Both the position numbers and the translations under genes were made by a program. From Wuchereria bancrofti (taxonomy: Eukaryota; Nematoda; Chromadorea; Rhabditida; Onchocercidae), in assembly GCA_005281725.1 (NCBI GenBank), contig SSBO01000010.1, positions 862,461 through 926,460 on the forward strand: a stretch of DNA of 64,000 nucleotides. The letters are read 5' to 3'. This document shows, piece after piece, positions 37,176-50,700 of this stretch. Every line of letters starts with the position of its first letter. The first letter of the stretch is position 1. Below the pieces are notes generated by a model. That model worked only from the letters and a program-made list of their open reading frames with translations, made no database searches and was not told where the DNA came from.

Positions 37176-39114
37176 TTATGAAATTCGACAAGTTGGACTA
37201 TTGGACTTATTTGCTTGTATTTGCTGCGCAAGTTGCAGTTCCACCTCTTTATTTTCAAGTTCTTTCTTCAACTTTTTCGTTTCTTGATCACTTTCTATTA
37301 CTCGCCGTTTCAGTTCAACCAAAGTTAATTTACTGCAATTAAATTGAGAGCTCTATTAGTTTTAGGAAATATTAAATTAATAAAATAAATGCTTTCAAAA
37401 GTAATTCAAATCCTTTCAGTATCAAAATTAGCAACAGTATTTTAGTAACATTAATTATTTTAGTAAAATTAACAACAGGTTTTCGTTAGACCCACCATTA
37501 GTTCTCACCATTAATTCTTACGTTATACCCAATTAATTTCGATATTTAACTCAACTTAACTCAGTTAGTTACCGTGAATCTAATGCTTGTTCCAAGGCCG
37601 CCTTCAAACGTTTCGTCCGGTCGGTACTCTTCCGGATATAACTGAAATCATCTTCCAAAGTATTCAGCAACTTTTCCAGTTCTTTAATACGTTTGAATCC
37701 AGTGGTTGAGCTTTGTTCCATAAACTTTTCTAAATTTCTTGTTCCCATTGTAAAATTTTCTTCCTAAATTCCGTTGATGACACTTTATCCGTTTTCTCTT
37801 TTAATTTTTTCGATCACAAATTACAGATAATCTTTTGTCATAATTTCGAAAATCTCAACAAAAAATCTTTGTTAAAATCTTTAAAAATTTCGACGAAAAA
37901 TTTTCAAAAAATATTTTAAGAATATAATTCTTGCTGGAATTTTCTTTGGTCCATTATTATTTGCCTTGAATTTTTTCTGTGGCATATGATTTGATGATAT
38001 ATGTATATGTCTATTATCAGTGATATTATTGCTAGTGATCTAACGATTGGATATTAATTTAATTAATAATTGTAATTAGAATAGTTCATTTGAGAAGTTA
38101 TCACTTTGGAGAACTCAATTAACCTCATATTTGGTTGTTTCGACATTTATCAGTACTGTGCTTAATTTCAGTCTTATCAGTTGCACTTTACTGTAATTTT
38201 TGGCATTTTGATGTTTCCAAATTGTTCGCTCATTGCATCCATCGATTATTGCAATTGCTTGAAGAGTTAATTTATGATTCGGATGGAATTTATTTTCTAA
38301 CAATTCGATTGACAGCTGCAATTTCTTTCTTATTTCAATTGCACTAAAGAATGTCACTGAAAATGACAGTTGACAGCAACTTAATACATTTTAGTATTTA
38401 ATTCAGAATTAAGTGTAAATATGATTCAATTATTATTTTCATTAGCTGCTAATTAAACTATTCCAGCATTTATGTCTGAACCGGAATTTAAACATTTAAC
38501 TGATTATGTCAGGAAGTAATTCAGGTTTAAATTTACGCTTCACCAACTATTTCAAATATTAAAATAGACAAAACTTTTGTAAAAACGTTAAAGGAAATGC
38601 CATCCATTAAAAATTATATTATCAACAATATTTTAATTATTATATTTGAAGTTTTTTACTTACTGTGATGGGTTCATTGTTTTGAATGAAACCTCTGGAT
38701 GGGTTAATGAGATATCGGGTGGGTACGTTTGTTCTCATACGCCATGCAATGTCATCCTGAATACCTTCATAACGCTTTAGTTTCACTTCCTGTCTTGCAT
38801 TTGTCAATTGTTCTACGTCAAAACACACGTACGTCTACAAATTTGATCAAATAATTTCTCATACCATTATTATTTACTTAAATCTAAAAGCGTTTTCCTA
38901 TAAAAGATGATCAAAGGCAGTGACCCGAATTTGAATTTATTCCACTAAATTCAATCATATATGTCTTTTAATGATATGAAAGTAATAGCAGTAAAATTGT
39001 TCTGTCAAGTCAAATTAATAATTATCATTTTGTTACCTGGTCAAGGCTTACTAAATTAATTGTTTGTTGTTCATCACCTTTCGAAATTTTGTTATTACTT
39101 TTGGAAGATCTCAT
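37176..39114 (-). CDS. MSP-domain protein with C-terminal coiled coil (262 aa)
   Basis: Cytoplasmic protein with an MSP (major sperm protein/VAP-type) immunoglobulin-like domain. Exons (minus): 39037-39114, 38664-38834, 38124-38315, 37573-37763, 37176-37332; phases agree, 262 residues. MSP domain about 27-147: YVCFDVEQLTNARQEVKLKR, then DDIAWRMRTNVPTRYLINPS, RGFIQNNEPITLSIELLE and TLQAIAI, matching the family pattern of IAFKVKTT-P-RY and G-I-PGE-VTVSV. Residues 148-262 are charged and heptad-like (RIKELEKLLNTLEDDF, KRLKAALEQALDSR, ETKKLKKELENKEVEL). Unlike VAP there is no C-terminal membrane anchor; it ends SPTCRIS. The start follows an AG acceptor by 9 nt (CAG|AAGGCTACAATG), a probable trans-splice site. 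Such proteins can bind FFAT-like motifs or act in sperm; the role here is inference. Confidence 0.9.
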
Positions 39115-39130
39115 TGTAGCCTTCTGACAT
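39115..39130 (-). promoter_or_regulatory. Probable spliced-leader acceptor of the MSP-domain gene
   Basis: On the minus strand TTATGTCAG ends 9 nt before the ATG. With no upstream exon visible, this fits a trans-splice acceptor leaving a 9-nt 5'UTR. Confidence 0.5.
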
Positions 39131-41704
39131 AACTGTTTACTAAGAGTAATCGCCAACTATTCTTTTCAATGAATTATTAAATATGATCATAGAAATTCGC
39201 ACGCGAAATGCTTTTATTTAACTCCTGATTGAATTTGCATAAATGTAAATTTAAATAATTCATGAAATGTTTTCATTACTCATGATTACTAGAGAGTATT
39301 ACTGATCAACCGGAAAATGTTCCTAGATTTCGGATATAGTTTGACAAAAGCGTTCGTTTCATTCTCTCACCTTGCTTTTTTTTTTTTATTTTATCGATAC
39401 TGTTTTCTTTTAGTTTATTATTGAGTCTTAAATATTAACAATTAAACAGCTTGGAAAATGAAATTTTTCAGGCAGATCGTTTTAATAGAGAAAGTAATAA
39501 AATCTAAATTATCTTGATTGAAGATTTATCCAGTAATTTCTATTTTGCTACAAATGAAGGAAAAAGATTAAGTGCTGGTAAAGTACCCGACCCGAATAGG
39601 TGCTCCACCTGTACTGTATTATTAGAAAGCCATAGACTTTAAAATTTTTAAATTTGTAGGACGATTAATTGATTCTATGCAAGTATTATTACAAAATATT
39701 TATTCTGCTATAATATTTTATTCAAATTTTTTACTTCCTTTCTTGTGATTTATTTGTCAATTCGAAAGTTCCAAATTGAAATTTATAATATTTCACTTTT
39801 ATTTGCACTTCATTTTGGTCCATTAGTTCGTTAATTCACGAAGCTATGTATTGCAGCCTTCGATGAATTGACAGGAAATTTATTTGGTATGTCAGTGACA
39901 ATTATTTTAGATAGGTGACAGTGAGCGTTAAATTTCCGCCTTATTTCAACCCATTTGCGCATTGAGATAAGTAATCCTAACATATTAATCGAAGTTTGAT
40001 GAGAACGACTATGTTTAGTGCAAGTGATCAGTAATATCAGTTTCGTTTGGGTTAGTCTACTTCCTTTGAAAGGTCAACAATTAGTGATCACAAAACCTTT
40101 TAAGCTAAATCAAAGAAGATGCAAGTATAAAGTAGTGGTGGAATTTCAGACAATATTTCCACCATTTTTCTTGGTTTCTTTTTGATTTTGCTTTGATACG
40201 AAATAGAAAATCAATAATTGAAAAACTTTATTATACACCTGTAATAATAAGGCAACCATAATTATTCTTTTAACGTAAATGTCATTGATAAGCCAATAAA
40301 ATGAACAATGAAATTGATAAGCCAGAAAAGTGCCTGTTATACTTATACTTTATAGACATACCTTGAAAGACTATAAGGTATAGTCTTTCAGGAAGTTTCT
40401 ATGAAGTGGAGAGAAACAAAATGAAATTTTCGAATCACTTAAATTTAACAAAATTGTTTTTCTTCCTTAAATTTCAAGTTGAAAATTTTATTAAGAAAGA
40501 GAAACAGACTATGAATTCAAAATGTGTGCTTTTTTTTTTAGCTTTTAGAATTATTGGATAAGAAAGTGAAAATAAAAGATAAAGTAAGCATGAAAAGTAT
40601 TATAAGTATAGTTCAATATATTTAGACTAATATATTGCATATTTGCACGAATACTAAAGTCTAAATGTGATGAATCCCAGATTAGCTTCAGTTTCAATTT
40701 AAAAATGAGTTTAATTTTTAAGTTTCAAATTACAGTTTATTATAAACATTCATTCAATTTTTAATTTTCATACAAAAAAGAAAAAAGTTGGGGACTTATA
40801 TTATTAGTTTCATATTGCGTTTAATTCAAAGTATGATTTATTACTGTACTTAGAATTTTGAATTTCCCACTTTCGTTTGTTAAATTCGAAATCCTCAATG
40901 TTTCTCTCTCTTACATGAACACTTCCAAAGGTAGCAGAAAGGACATAGCTGGAAGAAGAGTTGATGACATGTCACATATTTGTCTAAGTTGTAGAGAAGA
41001 TAATTTTAGCTTTAGATATAGAAATAAAGTGAATACAAAATATGAGAAATGAAAGTTTCTGTAAACAAAAGTGAGCACAACAACAGCATAACGAAGAAGG
41101 GGTGATGCGCATTATGTAGAAGGAATGAAAAGAAAGAAAATTTAACATTTAACAAATTAAAATCACTCAAAGGATTTGACTTGCTTAACCGATGATCATC
41201 CATTTAGATGGAAATATAAAATTTAATTATTTATTCATCTCTTCTACATTCTACGTGTTGCACCTCTTACAGCCACATAGAATGTTTAGGATAATATTTA
41301 GGTAGAAATTATAAAATTAATTATTTAATTCTTTTACACACTGTAATAAAATACTGAGCAAATTATAGGACAGCGCATGAAATTAAAAAGAAATACTTTC
41401 AACAATTAAAATAAGCTTATTGAAATTGCAATAAAAAATCCCACAAACCTCGTTAAATTCCATATAAAAATTATGATGAAGACATGTCTCACGTTAGATC
41501 ATTTTAAAATTAAATATGAGGAAAATTTTTCAAATCAATCGTATTTACAAAATTTCGTATCATTATTATCATTAATAATTTTTTGGAGATTTCACTTGAT
41601 TAAAAAATGACATTTTATAATACATAAGAAAAAGGGTGAAGGATAAAACTAAAACGTTATTTATTATACGTAAATACAGAGATGTTATAATATATCTCAG
41701 TAAA
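39131..41704. other. Intergenic stretch between the MSP and NKCC genes
   Basis: No supported gene. Holds the MSP gene promoter side at left, a 12-bp-stem hairpin (40364-40390) and the NKCC 3'UTR at right. TTTATT at 41660-41665 (AATAAA on minus) lies about 40 bases after the NKCC stop and is its likely poly(A) signal. Confidence 0.5.
40364..40390. repeat. Perfect 12-bp inverted repeat, 3-nt loop
   Basis: TGAAAGACTATA, then AGG, then TATAGTCTTTCA. In RNA the stem is uninterrupted for 12 pairs. It lies in the spacer between two minus-strand genes, and no downstream T-run or gene explains it. Confidence 0.85.
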
Positions 41705-44700
41705 CTATGAATAAAACGTGAGGACAGATGTTTGATTGCCACGTATCATCAACGTGGGTGGCAAATCTCGTGTCATCATGTCCAGCCACGCCATATATAA
41801 ACAACTGCTGACAAAACCGAATCGTGGTACTGGTAATGTTCTGCAAGGTACATTTCGTTATTTCATCGTTTGTAGTTTAAAAAAAAAAAAAAAAAAACAT
41901 AGAAAAATTTTTTGTAAACAAACTTATAAAAGGATTTCTACAAATGGTTATCGATTGGCTTTTTTAGATCAGTGCAGCTCAATGAAGCAAATTCATTACT
42001 GCTATTCATTTTCTTGAAATTCTATGGCCAAGTTATAGAACTTACAAAACGATAAGGTCAGAATCAGAAGACAATTCATGGAGTAGCTCAGAACATCTGA
42101 GATGTCGATTGGTCCTATGTTTTTGAGCTTCTAGTTCCGATCGTGTAATCATACCCGGTTGAACATTATCATCTTCACAAATAAACGGTTTGATAAGCTG
42201 GGAAAATGTTTCAATCCTAGAATTTATTTCATTTGTTATTTTTGGAAAAATATAAAATCAGGAACAAAAAAGAAAATGAACACATCATGTCATTCATTAT
42301 TATCGACAAAAAGTTGGGGATGAAAAATTATTAAATAAGAATAAAATTGAAAGTTCAAATAATGTATGTAAATTAAGTTAGAACGATTATTTTTAAAAAG
42401 ATAAAAACAAATTACTGAATATAACTGATCCAAAAACTATAGTTGGGAAATAAAAAATAAAAAGTGAAAGTTGGAGAGTATAACTTACGTTTGTACATTA
42501 GGTTTCCTGCCAATATCCGGTATCACGAAAACATCGGAGAAGTCAATCCGGAATTTGGTTAACAGTGCTGCCATACTTCTTTGTTCTTGTTCCATTAGAG
42601 TTGGTGATGTTGAGATGGTGAAAACACGTAATCGAGCATTCTGAATTCAAAGGAAAAAAGAATGAGTAAATTAGAAATTGTATTCTAAGAATGTCATCGA
42701 ACAGCAATAACAAAAATTTTTATTTTTTACTTTATAAACTGGAAAAAAAAAATAATTTGCATCCAACATTGTCACTTACTTATGGTGTAAATTATAATTA
42801 ACTTACTTCTAAATAACTTTTTGGTAGTGTTAACAAATGTGGAACAAGAAGAGTTAAGCCACCGTCATCATATAACCACCAAACATCAATTACTGCACTT
42901 TTAATCTTACGATGGAAACGACAAATTGATGCGACAAGTTCACGCTGGGCGGCAGTTGGACGATGTGATCTGAAATAGAAAGATGCAAAGGAAAAGTAAG
43001 CCAAAAGATAGATTAAATAGGTGACAAGGTGACAACATAGGACACAAGGAGACACAAAACAACTGCTATGGAACAGTTAAAACAATTATGGCTATCATTC
43101 ATAAATGAGATAGTAGAACTAACTAAATAGCATTTCCTCCTATCAATAAGCTTTATTAGAAAGAGGAACTCTTCTGAAGCATCAAAGTAAAAAAGAGAGT
43201 AAGATTACTGTCTCTCTGAATAATTCTTATTTTTTCAATTAACTTTAAAAAGTTATCTTTCAAATACGAAGAAGAAGAAGAAGAAAATCTTACAAATGTA
43301 TTAAAAATAAAGCTTGCATGCATAAGAAATTAAGAAAAGGTATTTCTTCATTGGCTATAATTCAGATAACAACAACCAACACAACAATTACATCGAAAAG
43401 TTTGATGAAGTCGTAACACACCCTTCACTATTAATACTGCTCACATGGCCGTTTTTCCGTATCATATGCCGTCTGAATACGGATCAGTTTTTTAATTTCA
43501 TTTTTTTGTTTATCTTAAAAGAATGTTAATTATGATTGAATTCCGTAACTGAAAGGATATGCCCAAAGCATACGTTCATTTAGCAACCAAATATATGTAA
43601 ACACTAAAATCAATATGTTACGAGGTACTGCTATCAACAGTATTCCATTTTGAACTCTTCAAAAGAGTAATACCTTAGCTATTAACTCTTCAGAATACAG
43701 TGGTACCTCATGCTACACTTGTGGTTGCCTGCTACATTTCATTTATTTTTAAGGTAAAGTATTAGCATTCATAAAAAAGGATCAACTAAAAATTACCGTC
43801 GAAAACTGTCATACAATGAATGTCGTCTAGATGATTCGGATATTCCAAGTACCTGAAAAGTTAATAAACTAAGCTTTCAAAAAAAGGATAATGACCATTG
43901 ACATAATTATAGTCTCGAATGTGCACATACCATTTGACTTAATCTTCCTATAAAATTCGAAACACTGTACGCTATGTTTACAAAAAAAAAAATTTACTTT
44001 TTTCTTACTAAAAATTTCCCGCAATGTGATAAATCAGGGAAATACGAACTAAAATTCTGCAATTTTATAATCTGTATTACATGTTTTATCAGAGAATCAT
44101 TAGTACTACACTTTAATTTATTGGTATAATTTTCAAAGTTACTGGTCAAAATAATGAAAAATCAAAAACCGAAGAGATATTTGATCTGATGGCATATGCT
44201 ATCGATCTATACGATCATTACCTTCTTGCAGGTGGCCATTATTAAAGCTATTAAATATCTTCTGCTAGCCGACTTTCAGGTTATAAGTCAAGCTACTAAC
44301 TTTTTCAGTGTTACAACATATTTAAATGTCATATTTAAAAGCGATGTAACTTTTTCGGTGCTAACATATTTAAATGTCCTTCCATGCATAATAAACAAAA
44401 TAAGCACGAAATAAACAACTTGTAAAAATATCGCATAAATTGCTGAATAAGTTAAAAAGCAAATAAATTAGGAATTAAGACTTAAAAATACTAACTATAA
44501 AATGTGCACTTAAAAATACTAACTATAAAATGTGCAAAACTAAAAGATGCATCTTTCTCTGATAACGTTTAGTTTTTAGGAAGTATTTAGGCTACGAATA
44601 AGGAATAAAATTGAAATAATTAAGCGACGAATAAAACGGTTAAGTTACAAACAGAAAAAAAAAAATAAACTTTGGTGTTAATAAACAGATGTGAGAAAGC

Positions 44701-47700
44701 AGACGGACCTTATCGTTATCAGTAACATTATCATCACCATTATTATTAGCACCATCGTTACTATTATTATTATCACGATTAATAATAGCAACATGACGAT
44801 GACGATGATTTCCATCACTGTCATCTTTTGTTAGTCGTGTTTTCTCATCCGAATATTCGTCGCCATCCTAGAAAGCACAGAAACGAGTCTGTCACCAATT
44901 TATCTTTCTGTGCTTAATTTCTACCATACAAAAAACAAATTACAACATTTTAATAAACGAACATAAACAATTCGCACATGTTTTATAGCAGACGTATACA
45001 TATAAATTAACAAACAGTTTGGTTAGATGAAAATCTATTTGTAATACAGTAATTGAGCAATTCGGGCAAATAATTTCAATTTCTCCCAGTCTTTCACTAA
45101 CTGATAATTTCATGTCGTACACTTGCTGATACGAAAGTTTTAGCTCAACAAAGCAATTGACGAAATTGAATAATATGATGAATTATGATAACCTAATCTT
45201 TTGCTTATTTCGCATATGAAAGGTTAAGAAATGACAAAGAAGTGTTTCTTGGATTGAAATGAATTGATGAAATGTTACTATTAAATAAAAAAAGAGATAA
45301 ATGATTGGTTCTGGAATGAATAAACTTTTCATTATTTGTTTGGTGAGGTCATTTATTGTTCGGTCAAATTTAATTAATACAAAAATTTATTTGAATTTTA
45401 TATTTTGCTCAATCCCAAAACAGAAATTGAATTTTTAATGTTTTTTAAGGAAAAAAATCAATTATAGAGCAATCCTAATCTTTCATTCCATCTTTTTTAA
45501 TATAATTTTTTGAAATTTCCAGGTTTAATCAAAAATTCAGACCTCTTCCATATCATCGTTGACATTCTCTACGACAGGTGCATCCACTTTAACATCATTC
45601 CTTTCTTCATCGAAACATTCCAATGGACAATTGGCCAAATATGATCCGGTTGCTAAAACATTAATTAATTGCCCATTAGATAAGGTAGGTAAACAACCTA
45701 AATCTCACGCAAATTTTGTGAAAGATGAAGAGGATGCATGCAAGTGTGAATAATATAGGTTAAAAGATGAAAAAGACACTGAAATATGTAAGTATTTACG
45801 ACAGTTTGACAGTTAAGAAAAATGAAGCATAAAATGTGAAATGTTGTGCAGTTTAGGGACACAGTTTACAGTTTCCGGAAAGGAAATGAAAGGATGGAGA
45901 GAAGATAAGATTTGTAATTGATAGTAGCTATGATTTTACGGAAATGGTCTATGTAATATGTAACAGAGAAGAAGCGCTGTTATCTTCGGTCATGAAGACA
46001 GAGTCGAATGTCTAATTACCCGCAAGATGCAGAATGTTGCCAAAAAGTAGAGATTCATTAATGGACTCAAAATGTTCTACATTCAAAGCATCGTTTGTAT
46101 TTGCTGTTGCGAGTTTATCCAGATTTGCGGTATTGACCGCTTTAGCGCTTTTTTCACCACCTCCCACGTCAATGGCTTTTTGTCGATGCAATCGCATCGC
46201 TGAAAGAGATTGTCTCTATGAATCAATAATTCCGGAACTTTGAACTATTTCACTTCAGGATTCTAGCAAAGCATGCAATATTTCGTGCATGTTCACGGTA
46301 CAAAGATGGTAAATTTGACAAGGATCTCCCATGCTTTAAGCTAACCGGATCCTGATGAAATCTTATCACTCTTCTGTAGTCTTATTCCGGAAGATCGAAA
46401 TGTTGAAAATAACTGCCAACAATCATATCAAAATACGAATACATTTGATCAGAATAAATACATTCAACTACTATACTACTACCAATGCCATCACACACAA
46501 AAACATAAAATGACGTGTATTTAACTTTAGACTATTAGTTTAATTGAGGCATAATTTATAAATTACATTACTGATACTAATTTGAAATGATATGATGGTA
46601 TCAGATCCAATCAGTAAGACATTTCTTCCAGTAAACGATTTTAAGACGGATATACTTTACATTTGTCTTCCGAAAATTGTTAATATGTTAAATATGAAAA
46701 CATTTTGTTTCACTGATTAAATTGTCAACAACTCTAATATGTCATAAAATTATAAGAGTACTAACCTGCATTGCCACCTTGATCCTGATCAATGCTAATA
46801 CTTTGTTCTGAATTATCTTTCACTCTGAAATGTCCGACGTCATTGCTATTTCATTGAAAGAAAAATATTTGAGTCAATTGAGAAAATCAAAAAATGACGC
46901 ACTTTTTGTCAGTAGTACTATTATTTTCTGTTGATTTATTTTCTTGCATGTCCAAAGGGACTGTTCCGCCGCTGAAATATGATAACATAAAAAGAAAGAA
47001 AGAGACTCCTCAATTTCAGGTTTTATTTCATTTGATAAAATTAGTCTTTGTATGGATTAATTCGTCTAGTTAGGTATTAACACAGATAATTACTTAAAAC
47101 ATCACTTACTCCGTTTTTGTCGAATTTGAAGGTCGGGTTATTTCCGGCAAATTGAGTCGTGCTGTATCACCTACATTGTGTCGTTTCATCAGTTCACTGT
47201 AATCAAGACCACCTCGAGAATTTCTCAAAACCGCTACTCCCATTCGACTTTCGAAAGCATCTCTAAAAAATAAACAAGAAATTTTGGCAATTCTCTTCGC
47301 TTGTAGGTTTCTAGAATCCAATGAATATAGTTGTATTAGTTATCATTCATTATCACCAGCAATCTTAGTTTTGATAAAAAAACAGATCATTTGATAATTC
47401 AATCCATTTTAGTCTGAAGCAGAAGATAAGAGAGAAACGATCGTAGAACGATAAAAGTATGATTTACTGAATCACTCCAAAATAATCGTTGATTTCATTT
47501 AGTCCTTCTATGCCACGATCAGCCCAATTTCTTTTGAAACCAGTGATCAAAATATTCGGTTTCAATTTTCCAAGACCGGCAACCTTAGAAAAAAGGATAT
47601 GACATTTCCAAAATAATTAAACAACCTAAAGAGAAAGTAATAATACTTTGCATTTGTCTTCACTTTCAATCAATATCACTCAAAACTATGTGTGCACATG

Positions 47701-50700
47701 AGGAAAATTATTCGAAATGTAATCTTTTTTTCCGGGAAATATAACTTTACCTGAAGTAATGTTTGAGCACCAGTACGGAGACTAGGGCTAGCTACGGAAA
47801 CATAAAACGATTTCACGTGACGTTTCCTGAGCCATTCGTTCATTTGAACATCCAACTTTCTAAGTAACGCAAATACGCGATCACATGGCTCATACTAAAA
47901 ATATCACAGATTTTTTCAACATATAATTTAAAAGTAGGTAAAAAATAGACGAAAAGACTTGATTTTACGATCTAATATCATTTGGAACAAAATCAATACT
48001 CAAATATAATTCTTCCATGACTTCTTAAAATATTTAGTCAGTAATGTGATATCAAATAACCAAGGGATAAGCTGAAATCTCTGATACTGTCAAGAATAGT
48101 GCTTGATTCATCCAATTTACCTGTTTGATTCATCCAATTTACCTGTTTGATTCATCCAATTTACCCCTTGGTTTCATCTTATACAATATCAATCAGCTAA
48201 ACTTATGAACTCTACGGAATTGCAGGAATCGGAAGTGGCAATTATTCCATTGGTCGGAAAGATGTTTATCAAAAGGTTAATCAAGTGAAACCTTTTTAGT
48301 GGCAAGTATTTTCGGCAAAAACTATTGAACAAAAGTTGAAGTCTCCAAGATTATAATTATTTGAAGAAAAAAGAGGACCTACCGGTACCACAAAACCACA
48401 TATCATCAAGCTGGATCCTTTCGTAATATTATAAGCAAAATCGACTAGAGATGGTCGCGCTGCCGGATTACCAGCTAATAACAAAACCTGCGGTCGATAA
48501 TTTTTGACGTGCTCTTCAGTAACGGCTAATTTCTGCATAGCTTGAAGTGCATTCTTGTACGTGTGAGCCTGCGTCGATGACCCCCAATTAACATCTGTCA
48601 TGAGATGGAATCAAAGGTAAAAATGAAATCAAGAAATCCTCACAATGCTAAGTTCATATTTCGCGAAATTTCTCAAAAGCGGAAAGCTGAACGTTAGGAC
48701 TAAACTTTTGAAGAGATAAAAGTTGCTGTTATCATTGTTATCATCATCTGATATTCCTTTTTTCAAGAAGGCATTTCGTCACAAGTGAAATTTGAAAATA
48801 GGCAAGTTAAAAAGTTTGAATTCAAACTAAAGATGACATTTTTTTTAGAAATGAAACAAGGACAAAGGTGCTTAAAATATTGAAATAATTGAATTTGGAT
48901 TTTGAAAAAAAACCTTGAAATTTAATCGTTCATATTCTAGAAGTAAAAAAGGAACAAACCAGGTTTACGATATAATATATACAAAAATAACATCGCAAAA
49001 AAAAAGAATGTGAGCAATGCCGTCGACCATGAAACGATGAACATAACACTGATACATAGCAATGCACCGGTTAGTGATACCCACATGTTATAATATTTAA
49101 AAGCAGGTCGAAAACCTAAATATTTCAAAAATTGGTTAATTCGAATGATTTCACAACGGATATTATTCCAAGCCCATAGCACATACTTCTATAAACTGTG
49201 CATTCTAATCTAATTATTCGCCAAAAAATGTAAAACAACCTTAAATATCTATCCGTCATCAGTTGAGAGCAAAAGAGCTGCTTAAAATTAAAATTAAAAC
49301 CTGGTGAATCAGCAAATGAAGCATCGAAACATGAATAATTAACGAGTGCATAAGAAGCCAAGAAAAAGTTTGAAATTATTGGTGCTATTGCATTCAATTC
49401 GCCTAAAAATCCGTTAATTCGTTTAATAATTTGAGCAAAAAAGTTAGAATGTAAAGTGAGAGTTTCTTGATATTATCGAGAATATTTTTGATCGAATAAG
49501 ATTAAGTAAGAATGATAGTTGGGTAAAACCTCCTTCCCCAAAAAAAGTTCTAAATGATTACTTAACGTACGAACACAAAATGTGACAATTTATAACTTGA
49601 GGATAAAAAGTTTCTTTTAGGACAAAGTACACTAAGGTATTCGCATGAAAGTTGAAACTAGTAATTCCCACAGATTAGCAGTTCAATTTGAGTTTCATCC
49701 ATGATCAAAGTTTTTATTTTCTTTCATTTCGAATTCAATTTTTGTGAATTTTTTCCATCATTAAAGAATAGTGTATTTTTTCAGAAAGATTTGACTTTCG
49801 ATTTTTCTTTCAGCAAAAAATCTATGATAGTTAGATGGAAGTATTAGAAATTGAGCAATTAATTACCGATTAGAATCATTATCAAAGCGATTACAAAGGT
49901 AAGCACATATGCTCGTCGCGGCTCTTCGTCCTTGCCATAACCGCGCGCAAAGAATCCGACTTTCGGGAAGAGATGATCCTTGCATACGGCCTGTATTCAG
50001 TAAAGCAGTGAATATACCTTTCCAAAACTGATATACCTTTCCGGCACTACTCATTGTCTAACTTTGCCTCTTTTCCGGTAGCTAACAAAATTATGGAAAT
50101 AAGCGAAAAGAAAAGATTGCCTGGAAAATCTTTGGTGCACTAACAAGACTAGCTAGAGCCGAGCTTAATGTTGCGGCAAAAATACCAGCTGTGATCAATG
50201 GACCATAAAAACTTTCATTTTCCATTACCTGAAAAATAAAGAAATATTAATGCAAGTGAAATGATTAATTTGTGAGAATCAAACTAACTATTTGGAAAAT
50301 AAAAGTAAGAAAAAATATTATTATAAACAAAATGGAATAAAATAGATGTTTTAACCTGAAAATAATTCATTAGACCATATGGACATGTGTTATTGTGCGC
50401 ACAGTCCGGAATAAAATAAGAATTATTGATGATATACGGTTGCTGATAACCGTCAGCGTACCGCACACAGGTTGATCCGGTTGCAAACACAACCAACAGA
50501 TATATAATTGTTGTTACAGCTATAGCTAACAATGTACCTTTTGGTATAGCATGCTGAAATGAAGTTGAAATTTGTTTGTGAAGTAAACAATTAGAAGTTA
50601 AGCAATGAGATATTATGAGTGCAACCTAATATGAATGAAATAAATTTTGCTGTCGCAGTGATTCAATTTTTATCCAAAAAATTTATTTTCTATTACACAA

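Noticed and set aside
38115..38357. ORF starting upstream of MSP exon 3 at an acceptor CATTTTCAG
   Set aside because: That acceptor would put TGA in frame with exon 2; the TTGCAG at 38316 keeps phase and the MSP consensus.
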